From Sinohyriopsis cumingii (Eukaryota; Mollusca; Bivalvia; Unionida; Unionidae), in assembly GCA_028554795.2 (NCBI GenBank), contig JAPYKE020000547.1:1-64000 (forward strand): a stretch of 64,000 nucleotides of DNA, given 5' to 3'. The translations under genes and the position numbers were made by a program. The notes beneath the pieces were generated by a model that made no database searches, was not told where the DNA came from, and saw only the letters and a program-made list of their open reading frames with translations. Below, in pieces: positions 11,890-24,840 of the stretch; position 1 is the stretch's first letter; each line of letters starts with the position of its first letter.

Positions 11890-14800
11890 TATTAATGAGA
11901 TGTGCTACTTCTAGAGAGACTGTATTATCATCTGATTTTCTGAGCGTGTTGCTTTACTAGATACTGTATTTCTCATCTCATTGGCTGAGTGTGTTACTTC
12001 TCTACCTACTGTATTTCTCATCTGATTCGCTCTGTTACTTCTCGAGATATTGTATTTCTCATCTGATTTGCTGTGTTACTTTCCTAAATACTGTTTTTCT
12101 AATCTGATTATCATAGTGTGTTATTTCTCTACATACTGTATTTCTCATCACATTGGCTGTGTTACTTATCTAGAGATTGTATCTCTCATCTGACTGGCTG
12201 AGTGTTACTTCTCACGATACTGTATTTCTCACTTAATTGGCTGGGTGTGTTACTTATTTAGATTCTGTATCTCCCATGTGATTGGCTGAGTGTGTTACTT
12301 ATTTAGATTCTGTATTTCCCATGTGATTGGCTGAGTGTGTTACTTATTTAGATTCTGTATTTCCCATGTGATTGACTGAGTGTTACTTCTCACGATACTG
12401 TATTTCTCATTTAATTGGCTGAGTGTGTTACTTATTTAGATTCTGTATCTCCCATGTGATTGGCTGAGTGTGTTACTTATTTAGATTCTGTATTTCCCAT
12501 GTGATTGGCTGAGTGTGTTACTTATTTAGATTCTGTATTCCCCATGTGATTGGCTATGTTACTTATCTAGAGGCTGTATTTCACATGTCATTAGCTGAAT
12601 GTGTTGCTTCTCTGGATACTGTGTTTCCAATCTAATTAGCTGAATGTGTTACTTCTCTAGAGAATGTATTTGTCATCTGATTGGCTGTTTTACTCGTCTA
12701 GAGACCGTATTTCCTATCTGAGTGACTGTGTTACTTCTCTAGAAACTGTATTTCTCATTATATTGGCTGTGTTACATCTCTAGAGACTGTATTTTGGATA
12801 TGATTGCCTTTTTCTCTAATTCGCTGTGTTACTTCTCTGGAGACTGTATTTCCGATTTGATTGGCTGTGTTAATTCTCTAGAAACTATATATCTCATTTG
12901 ATTGGCTGAGTGTGTTACTTCTCCAGATACACTATTTATCATCTCATTGGCTGTGTTACTCACCTGATTGACCGTGCTACTCTTCTAGAAACTGTATTTC
13001 TCATTTTATTGTCTGGGTTACTCTAGAAACTGTATTTCACATCTGACTGTCTGGGTATGTTACTTCTCTACTGACTGTATTTCCCATCTGATTGGTTATT
13101 TTACATCTCTAAAGACTGTATTTCCAATCTTAGTGGCTGAATGTGGTTCTTCCCTAGAGACTGTATTTGCCATCTGATTGGCTGTGTTACTTCTCTAGAG
13201 ACTGTATTTATCATCTGAGCTTGTTACTTCTCTAGAAAATATATTTCTCGTTTGATTGGCTGTCTTACTTCTCTAGAGACAGTATGTCTCATCTGATTGG
13301 CTCCTTTTTTACATCTCTAGAGACTGTATTTCCCATCTGATTAGCTGTGTTACATCTCTAGAGACTGTATTTCTAATTTGATTGGCTGTGTTAATTCTCT
13401 AGAAACTGTATTTCTCATCTGATTGGCTGAGTGTGTTACTTCTCCAGATACTCTGTTTACTCTATTTACCATCTCATTGGCTGTGTTACTTCTGTATAGA
13501 CTGTATTTCTCATCTGATTGGCTGTATTACTTTTCTAGAAATTGTATTTCTCATTGTATTGGCTGTGTTACATTCCTATAAACTGTAATTTCAAACTTCT
13601 TTGGCAGTGCTATTTCTCTATAGACTGATTGGCTGAAAATGTTAATTTTCTAGTTACTGAATTTCTCTTCTGATTGACTGAGTGTCTTACTTCTCTAGAT
13701 ACTGTATTTCTCATCTCGTTGGCTGTGTTACTTCCCTATAGACTGTATTTCCAATTTAATTGGCAGTTCAATTTCTCTAGAGACTGTATTTCTTATCTGA
13801 TTGGCTGAATGTGTTACTTATCTACATAATGTATTTCCCATCTGACTGGCAGTGTTATTTCTCAAGATGACGTGTTTCTCATATGATTGGCTGAGTGTGC
13901 TACTTCTCTACATACTTTTTTATCATCTCACTGGTTATGTTACGTCACTAGAAACTGTATTTCCCATCTGATAAGCTGTGTTACTTCTTTATAGACTGTA
14001 TTTCCAATTTGATTAACTCTGAAGTTTCTCTAGAGACAGTATTTCTTACCTGATTTGCCGAATGTGTTACTTCTGTACATCATGTATTTCTCATCTGATT
14101 GAATGAGTGTTACTCTCTAGATACCTTATTTCCAATCGGATTGGCTGAGTGTGTCACTTCTCCAGAGACTGTATTTCAAATCTCATTGGCTGTGTTACTT
14201 CCGAAGAGATGGTATTTCCCATCTGACTGGCTTTGTTTGTCATCTCATGGCTGAGTGTGTTCCTTCTCTACTTACTGTATTTTTCACGTGACTGGCTGAG
14301 TATGTTACTTATCTATAGGCTGTGATTCTCATCTGATTCGCTGTGGTGGTTCTCTAGAAACTGCATTTCCAATTTGATTGGCTTGGTGTGTTACTTCTCT
14401 AGATATTGTATTTCCCATCTGACTGGTTGTGTTATTTCTCTATATATTGTATTTCGCATATGATTTGTTGGGTATGTTACTTCTCTAGATACTATATTTT
14501 TCATCTCATTGGCGTATTACTTCTCTAAAGACTGTATGTCTCATCTGATTGGCTGTGTTACTTCTCAATCGACTACTTCTCATCTGATTGGATGTGTTAC
14601 TTCTCTATAGACTATTTCCAATTTGATTGGCTGTGCTAATTCTCTAGAGACTATTTGTTATCTGATCGACTGAATGTGTTACTTCTTTACATAATATATT
14701 TCTCATCTGATTGAATGAATGTGTTACTTCTCTGGATGCTGTATTTCTAATCGGATAGGCTGAATAGGTCACTTCTGTAGAGACTGTAATTCCCATCTCA

Positions 14801-16060
14801 TTGGCTGTGTTACTTCTCTAGAAACTGTATTTCTCATCTGATTTGCTGAGTGTGTTAGTTTTCTAGATACTGTGTATCTCATCTGATTGGCCGAGGGCGT
14901 TTCTTCTGTTGATACTGTATTTCTCATCTCATTGGATGAGTGTGTTACTTGTCTAAATACTGTATTTCTCATCTGATTAGCTGAGTGAGCTGCTTCCTTA
15001 GAAACTGTATTTGTCATATGATTGGCCGTGTTACTTCTCTAGATACAGTATTTCTCATCTGATTGACTGAGTGTGTTACTTCTCAAGATACTGTATTTGT
15101 CATTTCATTAGTTGAGTGTGTTAATTCTCTAGATATTGCATATCTCATCTGATTGCTGTGTTACTTCTCTAAAGACTGTATTTCTCATCTGATTGGATTT
15201 GTTACTTCTCTAGATACTCTATTTCCCATGTATTTGGCTGAGTGTGTTTCTTCTGTAGACTCTATATTTCCCATCTGATTAGCTTTGTTTCTTATTAGGG
15301 TACTGCATTTCTCATCTGATTGGCTCTGTTATGTTCTCTAGATACTGTATTTCACATGTGATTGACTCCGTGTGCTTCTTCCCTACTGACTGTATTTCAC
15401 AACTCATTGGCTGTGTTACTTCTCTAGTGACAATATTTCATTTCCGACTGCCTGTGTTGCTTCTCTAGAAACCGTATTTATCATCTGATTGGCTGAGTGA
15501 GTTGCTTCTCTAGAGACTGTATTTATCATCTGATTGGCTGTGTTACTTCTCTAGATACTGTATTTCACATATGATTGACTGAGTGTGTTACTATTCTAGA
15601 TAATGCATTTCCCATCTGGTTTGCTGAGTGAGTTACTTCTCTAGATACTGTATTTCTCATCTGATTTGCTGAGTGAGTTACTTCTCTAGATACTGTATTT
15701 CTAATCTGATTGGCTGTGTTACTTCTCTAGAGACTTTATTTCTCATGTGATTTTCCTGCGTGAGTTACTTCTCTAGATACTGTATTTCTCATCTGATTGG
15801 CGGAGTGTATTACTTCTCTAGGTACTGTATTTCGTATCTGATTGTCTGAGTGTGTTTTTTTCCCCTAAATGCTGTATTTCGCATCTGACTGGCTGTGTTA
15901 CTTCTCTATAGATTGTATTTGTATTTCCAATCTTATTTGCTGTGCTACTGCTCTGGAGCCTGTCTTTCCAATCTGATTGACTGAGTGTGTTGCTTCTCTA
16001 GAAAATGTACTTCCAGTCAGATTGGCTGAGTGTGCTACGTCTCTATAGACTGTGTAATTT
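11890..16060. repeat. Large minisatellite (about 4.2 kb), interleaved 45- and 41-bp units
   Basis: About 90 units. The consensus includes CTGATTGGCTGAGTGTG, TTACTTCTCTAGAGACTG and TATTTCTCAT. Two unit classes alternate irregularly, a 45-bp form and a 41-bp form lacking the four bases GAGT after GGCT. Each unit carries ATTGGCT, an inverted CCAAT box close to the NF-Y consensus, and many contain the palindrome TCTCTAGAGA. A nearly uniform block at 12240-12560 shows higher-order repetition. Open frames such as 14769-15017 (minus) come from the 45-bp period. Confidence 0.95.
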
Positions 16061-17089
16061 AGATTTGGGATGCATTTGAGAGTAAACTAGAGTGTACATT
16101 TATTAATTATGATTTTATATTTGGAAGTAATTTTTGTCTGACTCTGAGTCAGTAAAAAACATAAGCTCTGCATATCTATGAAGGGTGTTTACTATTATAT
16201 TCTTACATTGCTACAGATGACTGCTTCGTGAATTGGTCAACAGTTACATTATGTAAGCAAGATGAGTAATATAAGGCTAACTTGGTCCTCTTGTTTATGT
16301 CCATTTAGCACAGTTTCAATTCTATATTTTTTGAATTGTGTACATGTAGCTGTTGTTCTTTACACAGTAGAACATTTACTGTTTGTTTGTTTGTAAGACG
16401 TGTGTAATTTTCAGTTTGCATTGCTAACCACATATATGAACCATTCAAATTAAGAATGGGGAATGTGGTGGGTGGGGATAATTTTGTAATTTATGCTACC
16501 TGGAAGCTATGAATTATATTTTTTACATACCTAACTTCTTCTCCCAATATTAAATGGCAAGTTGATTAATGGTAGGTTTATCTAAAGGAATACAAAAGTT
16601 AGATTTAAACATCATGTAAAAAATTGCTGGCAGAGAATGACATTATTTCTGTAAGTAGTTTGCATGTGAACGTTTTGCTTCCTTTCCTGAAGAAACAAAA
16701 ATGTAGTAAAATTATTATTGGACACAGTGTAGGTTGAATATTTCCTTCAAGTTTGTTTGGGGCAAATAAATTAACTTTGTAAACTGATTGTTCTTCTGTG
16801 TTTTTATAATGTGAGAATCATCCCATGGCAGTAGCTTTACAATCCAAGAGATGTGCTGATCAAAACCTGCATTGAATGTCTGCGCAGAAAGGATTAGTGC
16901 AATAAGCCTTTAAGATGTACATTTGTTGATCAATATTTTATCTATATGCTAATAACTCAGAACAGCTTATATGATGGTTGTCCATTACAAAAAATGTATA
17001 ATGTTTCATACTGAAGTTTGCTTTGATTTCAATTGAAAATTGTGCTTATCTGATACCTGATATGGCTTTCATCTAGCATATCTTGTTAC
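16061..17089. other. AT-rich DNA, nothing recognised
   Basis: Unique-looking sequence between two repeat blocks. No gene signal was seen. Confidence 0.5.
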
Positions 17090-17650
17090 CACTGTTCCTG
17101 AATTGAAAGTGATATCGAAATGAGGGTTTCACCAGAAGACTGCATATGATGTATTTGTTTCAAAATTAAAATATTGCCAATCAGACCTCAGATATAACCA
17201 CCATGAAGATCACAGTATCACTATACTTCCTAGTTCAATAGTCACATCAACATGGAATTTCGACTAAGGGACATATTATGACATCTAGCTGTGCCTGAAC
17301 GAAAATGGTGTCAATCCAACATCCAGTATAGCTACCATCTTGAAAATATTTTAATCACTAATGCACACAACTCTAAAGCCATATCTACATATAGTTTTCT
17401 CCAGAAGACTTCTTATATTGTCTGGCTGGTTATATATGAAAATGATAACTATCTTAAATTCAGTTTTACCACCATGGCAGCCATCTTAAAAATCTTGTAA
17501 TCATTGCTCATGAACCGATGGCCATATACCAATATGGGTTTTACACCAAACATTTTGTATTGTAGCATGTTGATACTGAAAGGAAATGGAACCAATCTAA
17601 CATCCAACATGCCTGCCACAATATTCTTTTCAGATAGTAGAGACTGTCAG
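17090..17650. repeat. Diverged tandem repeat, unit about 190 bp
   Basis: Blocks such as ACCACCATGGCAGCCATCTT, AAAATCTTGTAATCA and CCAATCTAACATCCA recur in order two to three times with heavy divergence. Related blocks reappear near 19020-19150 and 20300-20480, so the family once covered a wider stretch. Confidence 0.55.
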
Positions 17651-18159
17651 TCCCCTCAAAGAACTATTATTATTTATTATCAGGGAAAAACAAAGTGAGG
17701 TATCCATAGAAATGCCATGAAGCAAGGATTGTTTCAGTGATTATATTCCTGAACATATATTGTTAACATTCAAACTTGTAAAGCTAACTATGGATCTTTT
17801 CTACAATATCATACCGTAAGACGTGGAGCTTCTGATTTTGTTACAGTGCTTAAATACTGACAGTCTACTTTCTATAGTATTATAATATAATGTCATGTAA
17901 TTGGAATACAGCTTGATATGTAGCTTGTATTAATAGTTCAGTTGTTTGTCAGATTGTAGCATAGTATTGCAGATTGACCAGTATGTTCAAGAATGGCTTT
18001 TCTGAAACAGGTCTCGCAATTCGGTTACTTTGTTGATAATATATTACCTCCCTTGACTAATCACATGAACGTTTCCCGTACCATTGACTGAATCAGTGGT
18101 CAGTAGGTCAGAAGTATTGCAATAGGTCTGCAGTTTTTGTCATATCCTGAAAAAATGGT
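17651..18159. other. Intergenic DNA between arrays
   Basis: No gene or repeat was recognised. Confidence 0.5.
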
Positions 18160-18560
18160 ATTAAGCCCCCAATTTCAAGAACAACACATTTCTGAACAGA
18201 CTTCCTGCAGTTGAATTATTTGTGGACTGATACACAATTCTGAACAGTTTCCTACAGTTGAATTACTTGCAGACTAATTCAGATTTCTGGCCAGACTTAC
18301 GTTGAGTTACTTGTAGACTAATTCAGATTTCTGAACAGAATTACGGTTGAAGTACTTGTGGGCCAATACAGATTTCCTGACAGAATTACGGTTGAATTAC
18401 TTGTAGACTAATTCAGATTTCTGGCCAGACTTACGGTTGAATTACGTGTGGACCAATACAGATTTCTGAACAGACTTCTTATACTGGATGAATCACTTAT
18501 GAACCAATGCAGATTTCTAAACAGGCTTCTCACAAAGGATGAAATGTCACCATGTTGATT
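18160..18560. repeat. Minisatellite, unit 45 bp
   Basis: About eight copies built around CAGATTTCTGAACAGACTTA, CGGTTGAATTACTTGTAGAC and TAATT. Its sequence is unrelated to the other 45-bp arrays in the window. Confidence 0.85.
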
Positions 18561-18639
18561 CAGAGAGGTCAGTGGAGGACGTAGGTTAGTATTAGCCATA
18601 CTGAAAGCAGTTTAAAACCAGCCTTAAAATGGAAAAATT

Positions 18640-19010
18640 GTTATTACAGTGTACAGGTATTTCAATGGAATGTAAAAATTACATGTATTCTTGTGAGCAA
18701 ATCATGTAGGCAGTATGACAGTTTTGACATCCCATCAAACGATAATGATACAGCATTCAAAAATAAAAGTATTGATGACACTACATGGACATTTCAATGG
18801 AATCTAAATATTTATTCTTGTGAACAAATCAAGCAGGCAGTATAAAAGAGCCTTGACATCCAATCAATCTAATCATGAAACAGCCTTCAAATGGAGAAGG
18901 TAAGGTGACAGTGGGGATTTCAATGGAATCTTAATGGTTATTTCTGTGAACAAACCATGTTGGCAGTTTAACAGCCCTATAAACAAAATGTGTCTATCTG
19001 ACATCTGATC
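18640..19010. repeat. Diverged tandem repeat, unit about 125 bp
   Basis: Three copies share ATTTCAATGGAATCTAAAT, TTATTCTTGTGAACAAATCA and GGCAGTATAA blocks. Confidence 0.7.
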
Positions 19011-19209
19011 ATGAAAGCATTGGTATCACCACCTTTTGTGAATCGATGGATATATCAACATGTAATTTTCATTAATATGCTTATGATGTCTAGTTTGATC
19101 TAAATTAAAATAGCACTGATCTGACACCCACTACGGCCACCATGACATCCATATTGAAAGTCGTATTATTGCTACTCTTCTGCGAATTGATGGTTATACT
19201 GACAAGGGT

Positions 19210-20190
19210 TTTAGCCATTATAACTAATGGAAATTATGACAATCTAAATAACAAGATGGACAGCATGGTGGCTGGAAATTACACCAATCTGGCAATACAA
19301 TATGGCCTGCATGATGGCTGGAAATTATGTCAAACTGACATGCAATATGGCCTGCATGATGGCTGGAAATTATGTCAATATGACATACAATATGGTCTGT
19401 ATAATGACCGGAAATTATCCCAATATGACATACAATATGGCATGCATGATGTCTGGAAATTACACCAATCTGACATAGAAGATAGCTAGAAATTACACCA
19501 ATCTGAACAACAATATGGCCTGCATGATAGCCAGAAGTTATGGCAATCTGGTATACAATATGGCCTGCATGATGGCTGGAAATTATGGCAATATGACAAA
19601 TAATATGGCCTGCATGATGACTGGAAATTATGTCAATATGACATACAATATGGCCTGCATGATCAGAAATTACACCAATCTGACATACAATATGGCCTGC
19701 ATGATGGCTGGAAACTATGCCAATCTGACATAAAATATGGCCTGCATGATGGCTGGAAACTATGCCAATCTGACATAAAATATGGCCTGCATGATGGCTG
19801 GAAATTGTGCCAGTCTGACATATAGTATGGCCTTCATGATGGCTAGAATTTGTGCCAATCTGACACACAATATGGCCGGTGTTATGGCTTTAAACTATGC
19901 CAATCTGATGTACAATATGGCCTGTATTATGGCTGGAAAGTATGTCAATCTAACACACAATATGGCCTACATGATGGCTGGAAATTGTGCCAATATGACA
20001 TACAATATGACCTGCATTATGGCTGGAAACTATGCCAACCTGATCAATAATATGGCCTGCATGATGGCTGGAAACTATGCCAATCTGACACACGATATGG
20101 CCTGCATGATAGCTGAATATTGTGCCAATCTGACAGACAATATAGCTGGAAACTATGCCAGTCTGATGTACAATATGACCAGTATGGTGG
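19210..20190. repeat. Minisatellite, unit 45 bp, open in several frames
   Basis: About 22 copies of a unit made of TATGGCCTGCATGATGGCTG, GAAATTATGCCAATCTGACA and TACAA. The period of exactly 15 codons leaves frames open on both strands, including 214 codons on the minus strand (19224-19868) and 150 on the plus strand (19782-20234). Both strands being open at once, with no codon bias, argues that none is a real protein. Confidence 0.9.
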
Positions 20191-20859
20191 CCATGTTAGA
20201 AATCTTATGGCTACTTCTCTCAACGGGTGACTAAAACAAGAGGTTCACAATAAAACATTTAATTGAGTCTAGTTGGTCCTAAATGGAAAAGGTGCCGATC
20301 TATCAGTCAATACAGGTTCTATGGTGGACAGCTTGAAAATCTGACATCTTTGTTTCCAGAATGGATAGTCATAGTGATATAGGGATTTCACATGACATTT
20401 CATATGACATTTAGTTGCTCTGAATTAAAAATGGTGCAAATCAAGCCTCCAATATAGTGGCCATCTTGAAAACGTCATTACTAGTCCTCTTAAAGGCATG
20501 CTGTTATTGTAACATGATTGTCCATAAAACACATCTCGTTATATCTCTTAAAGGCAAGCTGTTATTGTAACATGATTGTCCATAAGAAAACTTATCGTTA
20601 TATCTCGGTAGCCGTAAATGAAAATGATACTGACGCATTGTACCATAATATATTAAATCTTGTAAAAGCAACTATTTTCCAGAACATATGGCCAACCAGA
20701 TATATATTTGTTTTGTCAACTACTTCTTTCATGCAGTGTTTTTGTAACAAATGATGCTAACATAACCTTCAAATTGGCTGCCTTGATGGCAAACCTGAAA
20801 ATATTTATAAGCTATTTCCAGTTAATAGATGGTTGTGTTGACAATTGGGTTTTAGTTAG
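20191..20859. other. Intergenic DNA with scattered repeat relics
   Basis: A duplicated stretch near 20495-20600 contains TGCTGTTATTGTAACATGAT twice. No gene was seen. Confidence 0.5.
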
Positions 20860-21150
20860 TTTGATAAAACTGTGTTTTCACTAAAACACTATAGCAGTAC
20901 ATAGCTAGTTTTACTAAAATGGTGTTTTCATTAAAACATTATATCAATTTATAACTAGTTCTAACAAATGGTATTTTTATTAAAACTTTGTAACAGTACA
21001 TAGCTAGTACTAATAAAAATAGTGTTTTCATTAAAACACTATAGCAATAAAAAGCTAGTTATAATAAAGATGGGGTTTTCATTTAAACATTATAGCAAGA
21101 CATAGAAAGATCTTAAAAATTGCTTTTTCACTAAAACACTTTAGCATTTT
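20860..21150. repeat. Minisatellite, unit about 50 bp (first block)
   Basis: About five copies of CACTATAGCAGTACATAGCT followed by AGTT, a TAATAAAA block and TGGTGTTTTCATTAAAA. The same unit recurs at 22375-22530. Confidence 0.85.
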
Positions 21151-21589
21151 ATATTAAACGTTGTGCTTATCTTACCACCCACATGCTACTATAGTGATCT
21201 CAAAGTATTGTCATCTCTAATCTTTTTGCCTGAATGGTGGCACTGAAAAGGGATTGTCATTAAATCTTGCAATATGACTAGGTTTTGTATTTAGTTAAAC
21301 TGCAATTGCAATCATGTTCATCATTTTTTGTGTAGAACAGGAACCAACTAAATTTGGTAAGACAACTATTTTCTTATGTTTGAGTTTTCAGCATTATTAG
21401 TGTGAAACTGCAATAAACTAAATTTGGTAACACAACTAACTTGAGATAAGTTTACAGGATACAATGCCATTTATCATGACCTTTGACCTAAAAACTGATG
21501 ACTTTGATAAAAGATCATTGATCGGTATAGTGTATGTCAAAATATAATCACGTCCTTCATTTGAATAAATCGGTAAGTAACATCTTTTG

Positions 21590-21775
21590 GAATAAAAACA
21601 AATCTATAAAACATGTATCATTCATGGAATAAAAACGAATCTATATAACATGTTTCATTCATGGAATAAAAACAAATCTCTATAACATGTATCATTCATG
21701 GAATAAAAACAAATCTATAAATATATTTCATTCACGGAATAAAAATAAATCTATATATATAATATGTATCATTCA
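21590..21775. repeat. Minisatellite, unit about 37 bp
   Basis: Five copies of CATTCATGGAATAAAAACAA followed by ATCTATA and a CATGTAT block. Confidence 0.9.
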
Positions 21776-21799
21776 AAATGTTCCTCAGAGTTGTCTCCA

Positions 21800-22085
21800 A
21801 ACTAAATTATACACATCTCTACCTATCTGTCTGTTGTATTATCAAGATTACAAGCCAGTAAAGGTACACATCCCTACCTGTATGTTGTGCTATCATGATT
21901 ACAAGCCAGTAAAGCTACAAATCCCTAACTATGTGTCTCTGTTGTGCTATCATGATTACAAGCCAGTAAAGCTACAAATCCCTACTTATGTGTATGTTGT
22001 GCTATCATGATTACAGCCAGTAAAGCTACACATCCCTACCTATATGTCTGTTGTGCTATCATGATTACAAGCCAGTAAAACTAAA
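21800..22085. repeat. Minisatellite, unit about 56 bp
   Basis: Five copies of GCTATCATGATTACAAGCCA followed by GTAAAGCTACA, then ATCCCTAC, then TGT runs. Copies differ at few positions. Confidence 0.9.
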
Positions 22086-22374
22086 TAGCTACAGCAAGAC
22101 AACTGACTTCAAAGTCAGAGTTGGTTCTATTATTCATCATTTCAAAGGAAGAAATGGTTTTATTTTTTATTTCTCTAAATCATTGTTAGCCAGTAGAGCC
22201 TTAGTTCCCTCCTGGAACTCTTGACAAACTGTAGTTTTGAAAATTTAATACATATGCATATGTGTTCTTGACAATCTATGCTTGAAATATATTTTTATTA
22301 GGTTAATTTCAATGAATTCTTGATAAAAAAAACAGTCATATTTTTCATGTCCTTATATATATTCTGACCTAACT

Positions 22375-22530
22375 TGGTGTCACTAAATCACTATAGCAAT
22401 ATATATCTAGTTCGAAAACAAATGTTTTTTTTTTCTCTCACTCAAACACTATAGCTATACATAGCTAGTTCTAATAAAATGGTGTTTTCACAAAAACACT
22501 TGGGCTATACGTAGCTAAAACACTATAGCA
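22375..22530. repeat. Minisatellite, unit about 50 bp (second block)
   Basis: About three copies of the unit at 20860-21150, separated from it by 1.2 kb that holds two unrelated arrays. Confidence 0.75.
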
Positions 22531-23527
22531 GTACATGATTTGTTTGAGTGAATTCGTTATTGAGGAAAATCCACTGTTAATTGTCTTTGGATATATTTTG
22601 ACGTAACTTGCATACATATATGGTAATAAACCAGTTGTAGAAATTGCTGATGATGTGCTAAAATATGTATATAGTTTATGTAATTCTCAGTTCCCCTAGT
22701 AACGGTATAATTTTCAGAATGTATCCATGTATTGCCATCATTTCAACAGTTATATAAATGTCCACGAAAAAATACAAAAATGATTACCTGTTGAAATGCT
22801 GTATCAGAGGGAACATGACAATAAAGCATACTAAATAAAAATAAGAACTATTTAAAAGATGAGCTATAAAATTGAGCTTTCACAGATTACTCCATGAAAC
22901 TTCAATTGGAATGACTGCATCACAGTCTAGGTCTATCTAACATCTGGGACTGAATACACTTACTCAGGACAAAAACGGTATTGTTTTGTTAAGGACCCTA
23001 CAACAGAATGCAATAGCAGGTGCTTAGCTCAGTAAGTGTAGTAAAACCTTAAACTAATATGAATTATTGATTTTTTATAACCTAAATTACATTTTATTCA
23101 GAGTGTCTATTGTACGATAGCAGGTTATCCTTGATCAGCATTCCAAAATGTAATAATTTTAGAAAAAGTTATCTCCCCTGCACTTTTCAGATATGACATG
23201 GCGTAATCGATTACATAGGCAAAAAAGACAAAGTAACATTTGAATCACTTATAATTTTGTTATTCTTACTATGTGTTGTAATCAAGTTATATTTAATAAA
23301 AATGGAAACTAATAACAGTTCTTCCTAAAAACACATTTTAAAAATATTTTCATTAAAAGATTAAAATTAACCCAGTTGTTTCATTTATTTATTTTTTAAA
23401 TCTTATGTTTTTGCATGGTCTTTTTTACTAGTCAGATCAGAAATCCCACATATAATTTTGTCCTAATGCCAAAATACTAGTTTTGCCCTAATATCAAGTT
23501 GAGATATTCAGATATTCACTGATTACC
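22531..23527. other. AT-rich intergenic DNA
   Basis: No gene, repeat array or RNA was recognised. Confidence 0.5.
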
Positions 23528-23537
23528 ATGATCTAGT

Positions 23538-23784
23538 GGCCCAAGTGGCCGCGTGGTCTAAAGCCTCAATATTACGGATCACTGCCAACTCACCTCTGTC
23601 TGCGTGGGTTCGATACTCGGGTTCGGCCAATGTAAGTATGTGAGAAAGCTTGTCAATAGCTTATCGTAGGTCAGTGGTTCTTTCTGGGCTTTTCCCGGGT
23701 TCTTCCTCCACCATTTATACTGGCCACCATATATAGTCTATCTTGTGCTAAAAGATGGCATTAAACCTTACAACAACACCAATC
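23538..23784 (+). repeat. tRNA-derived SINE, family A, with target-site duplication
   Basis: The tRNA-like head (GTGGCCGCGTGGTCTAAAGC, then a B-box-like GGGTTCGATACTC) is followed by the family A body (GGTTCTTTCTGGG, TTCTTCCTCCACCAT, ATACTGGCCACCAT) and an ACAACAAC tail. Flanks ATGATCTAGT (23528-23537) and ATGACCTAGT (23785-23794) match at 9 of 10 bases and look like a target-site duplication. The copy is full length. Confidence 0.85.
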
Positions 23785-23794
23785 ATGACCTAGT

Positions 23795-24599
23795 AAAGTA
23801 GTGTAATGACTCTAGCTCTTAAAATATGTAACAGAAAAAAGTGAAACCAACAATTTGATTAAAATTGAACAAACAATTTAATTCCCCAGGAGACAAAATG
23901 AAAATTCAGAAGACACAATATTGTGAATTAAATTCCAAATATTCCTAAAATGTCATATTACAATGTCCAAGAATATAGAATATTCTGAGTTAATTCCAAT
24001 AGTCTTGAATGTTCCGATATGCTATCTTTTGAGTGTTCTTGTATATCAACGATACATTGCAAAATATCTTTGAACGAATTCACAAAAATCAAGAGTAATA
24101 TGTAATATGAAAGTCAATGAGCACCTCATTAATTCTAATGAATAATTTAAATAAATAAATAATCTCTAATTATTTGTGATTTGTACAAAGAAACTGTAAA
24201 CTCAATATATTCCCAGAGACCAATCTATAATAGCAATTAATTATTTTGTTTCTCAACTCTATGTATATACATACTTCCATTTTATCTAAGATGCAATAGA
24301 ATGGTCTACATTTCAATAGGAAAATCAATTTTATTGCAAAGCAGGCTTGACCCTGAACTCAAATATTAATATACAGCTTGTTTACAGTTTACAATCATGC
24401 ACAAACTAAAGTATGCAAAATTCCATTACAATGATGCTATAGAATGATCAGGTTCATAATATTAATTAAATATCCACAATAGCAGCATCTAAGATAGACG
24501 GGAGATAATTGTTTTACTAACTGTGGTTGAACTGTTGGAGTAGACCACATGTAAACAAGTATATACTATACTGCTGAAAAAGCCCGTCGATTCTGAATC
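23795..24599. other. AT-rich intergenic DNA
   Basis: No gene was recognised. The composition resembles 2700-3500, including related A-rich blocks, and may hold an old interspersed repeat. Confidence 0.4.
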
Positions 24600-24840
24600 A
24601 AATTAATTTGACTAAATACATTATGTCCCATTTAAGTGGACCGGTTCATAGAAGTCAAAGTGCTTTTACAGAATCCATCATCTTACAATTTAATGAACCA
24701 GTTAGTATAAATCAAAGTTAGTCTGATGTAATCCACCATCCCAAAATGAAATGGACCAGTTATTAGAAGTCAGTCTAATGTAATCCCCCATCCCCCAATT
24801 TAATGGACCGGTTCATAGAAGACAAATAAGATGATCATCT
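24600..24840. repeat. Minisatellite, unit about 65 bp
   Basis: Four copies share AATTTAATGGACCGGTTCAT, AGAAGTCAAAG and a AATCCACCATC block. Confidence 0.75.

Noticed and set aside
14769-15017. Minus-strand frame with RNTVSREVTHSANQM-type repeats
   Set aside because: By-product of the 45-bp unit in the large array; interrupted wherever 41-bp units occur.
11890-16060. CRISPR array
   Set aside because: Units are contiguous and diverged with no constant repeat and unique spacer pattern, and the genome is eukaryotic.
19224-19868. 214-codon minus-strand frame with His-rich 15-residue repeats
   Set aside because: It is the translation of a 45-bp minisatellite that is open on both strands, with no coding bias or gene context.
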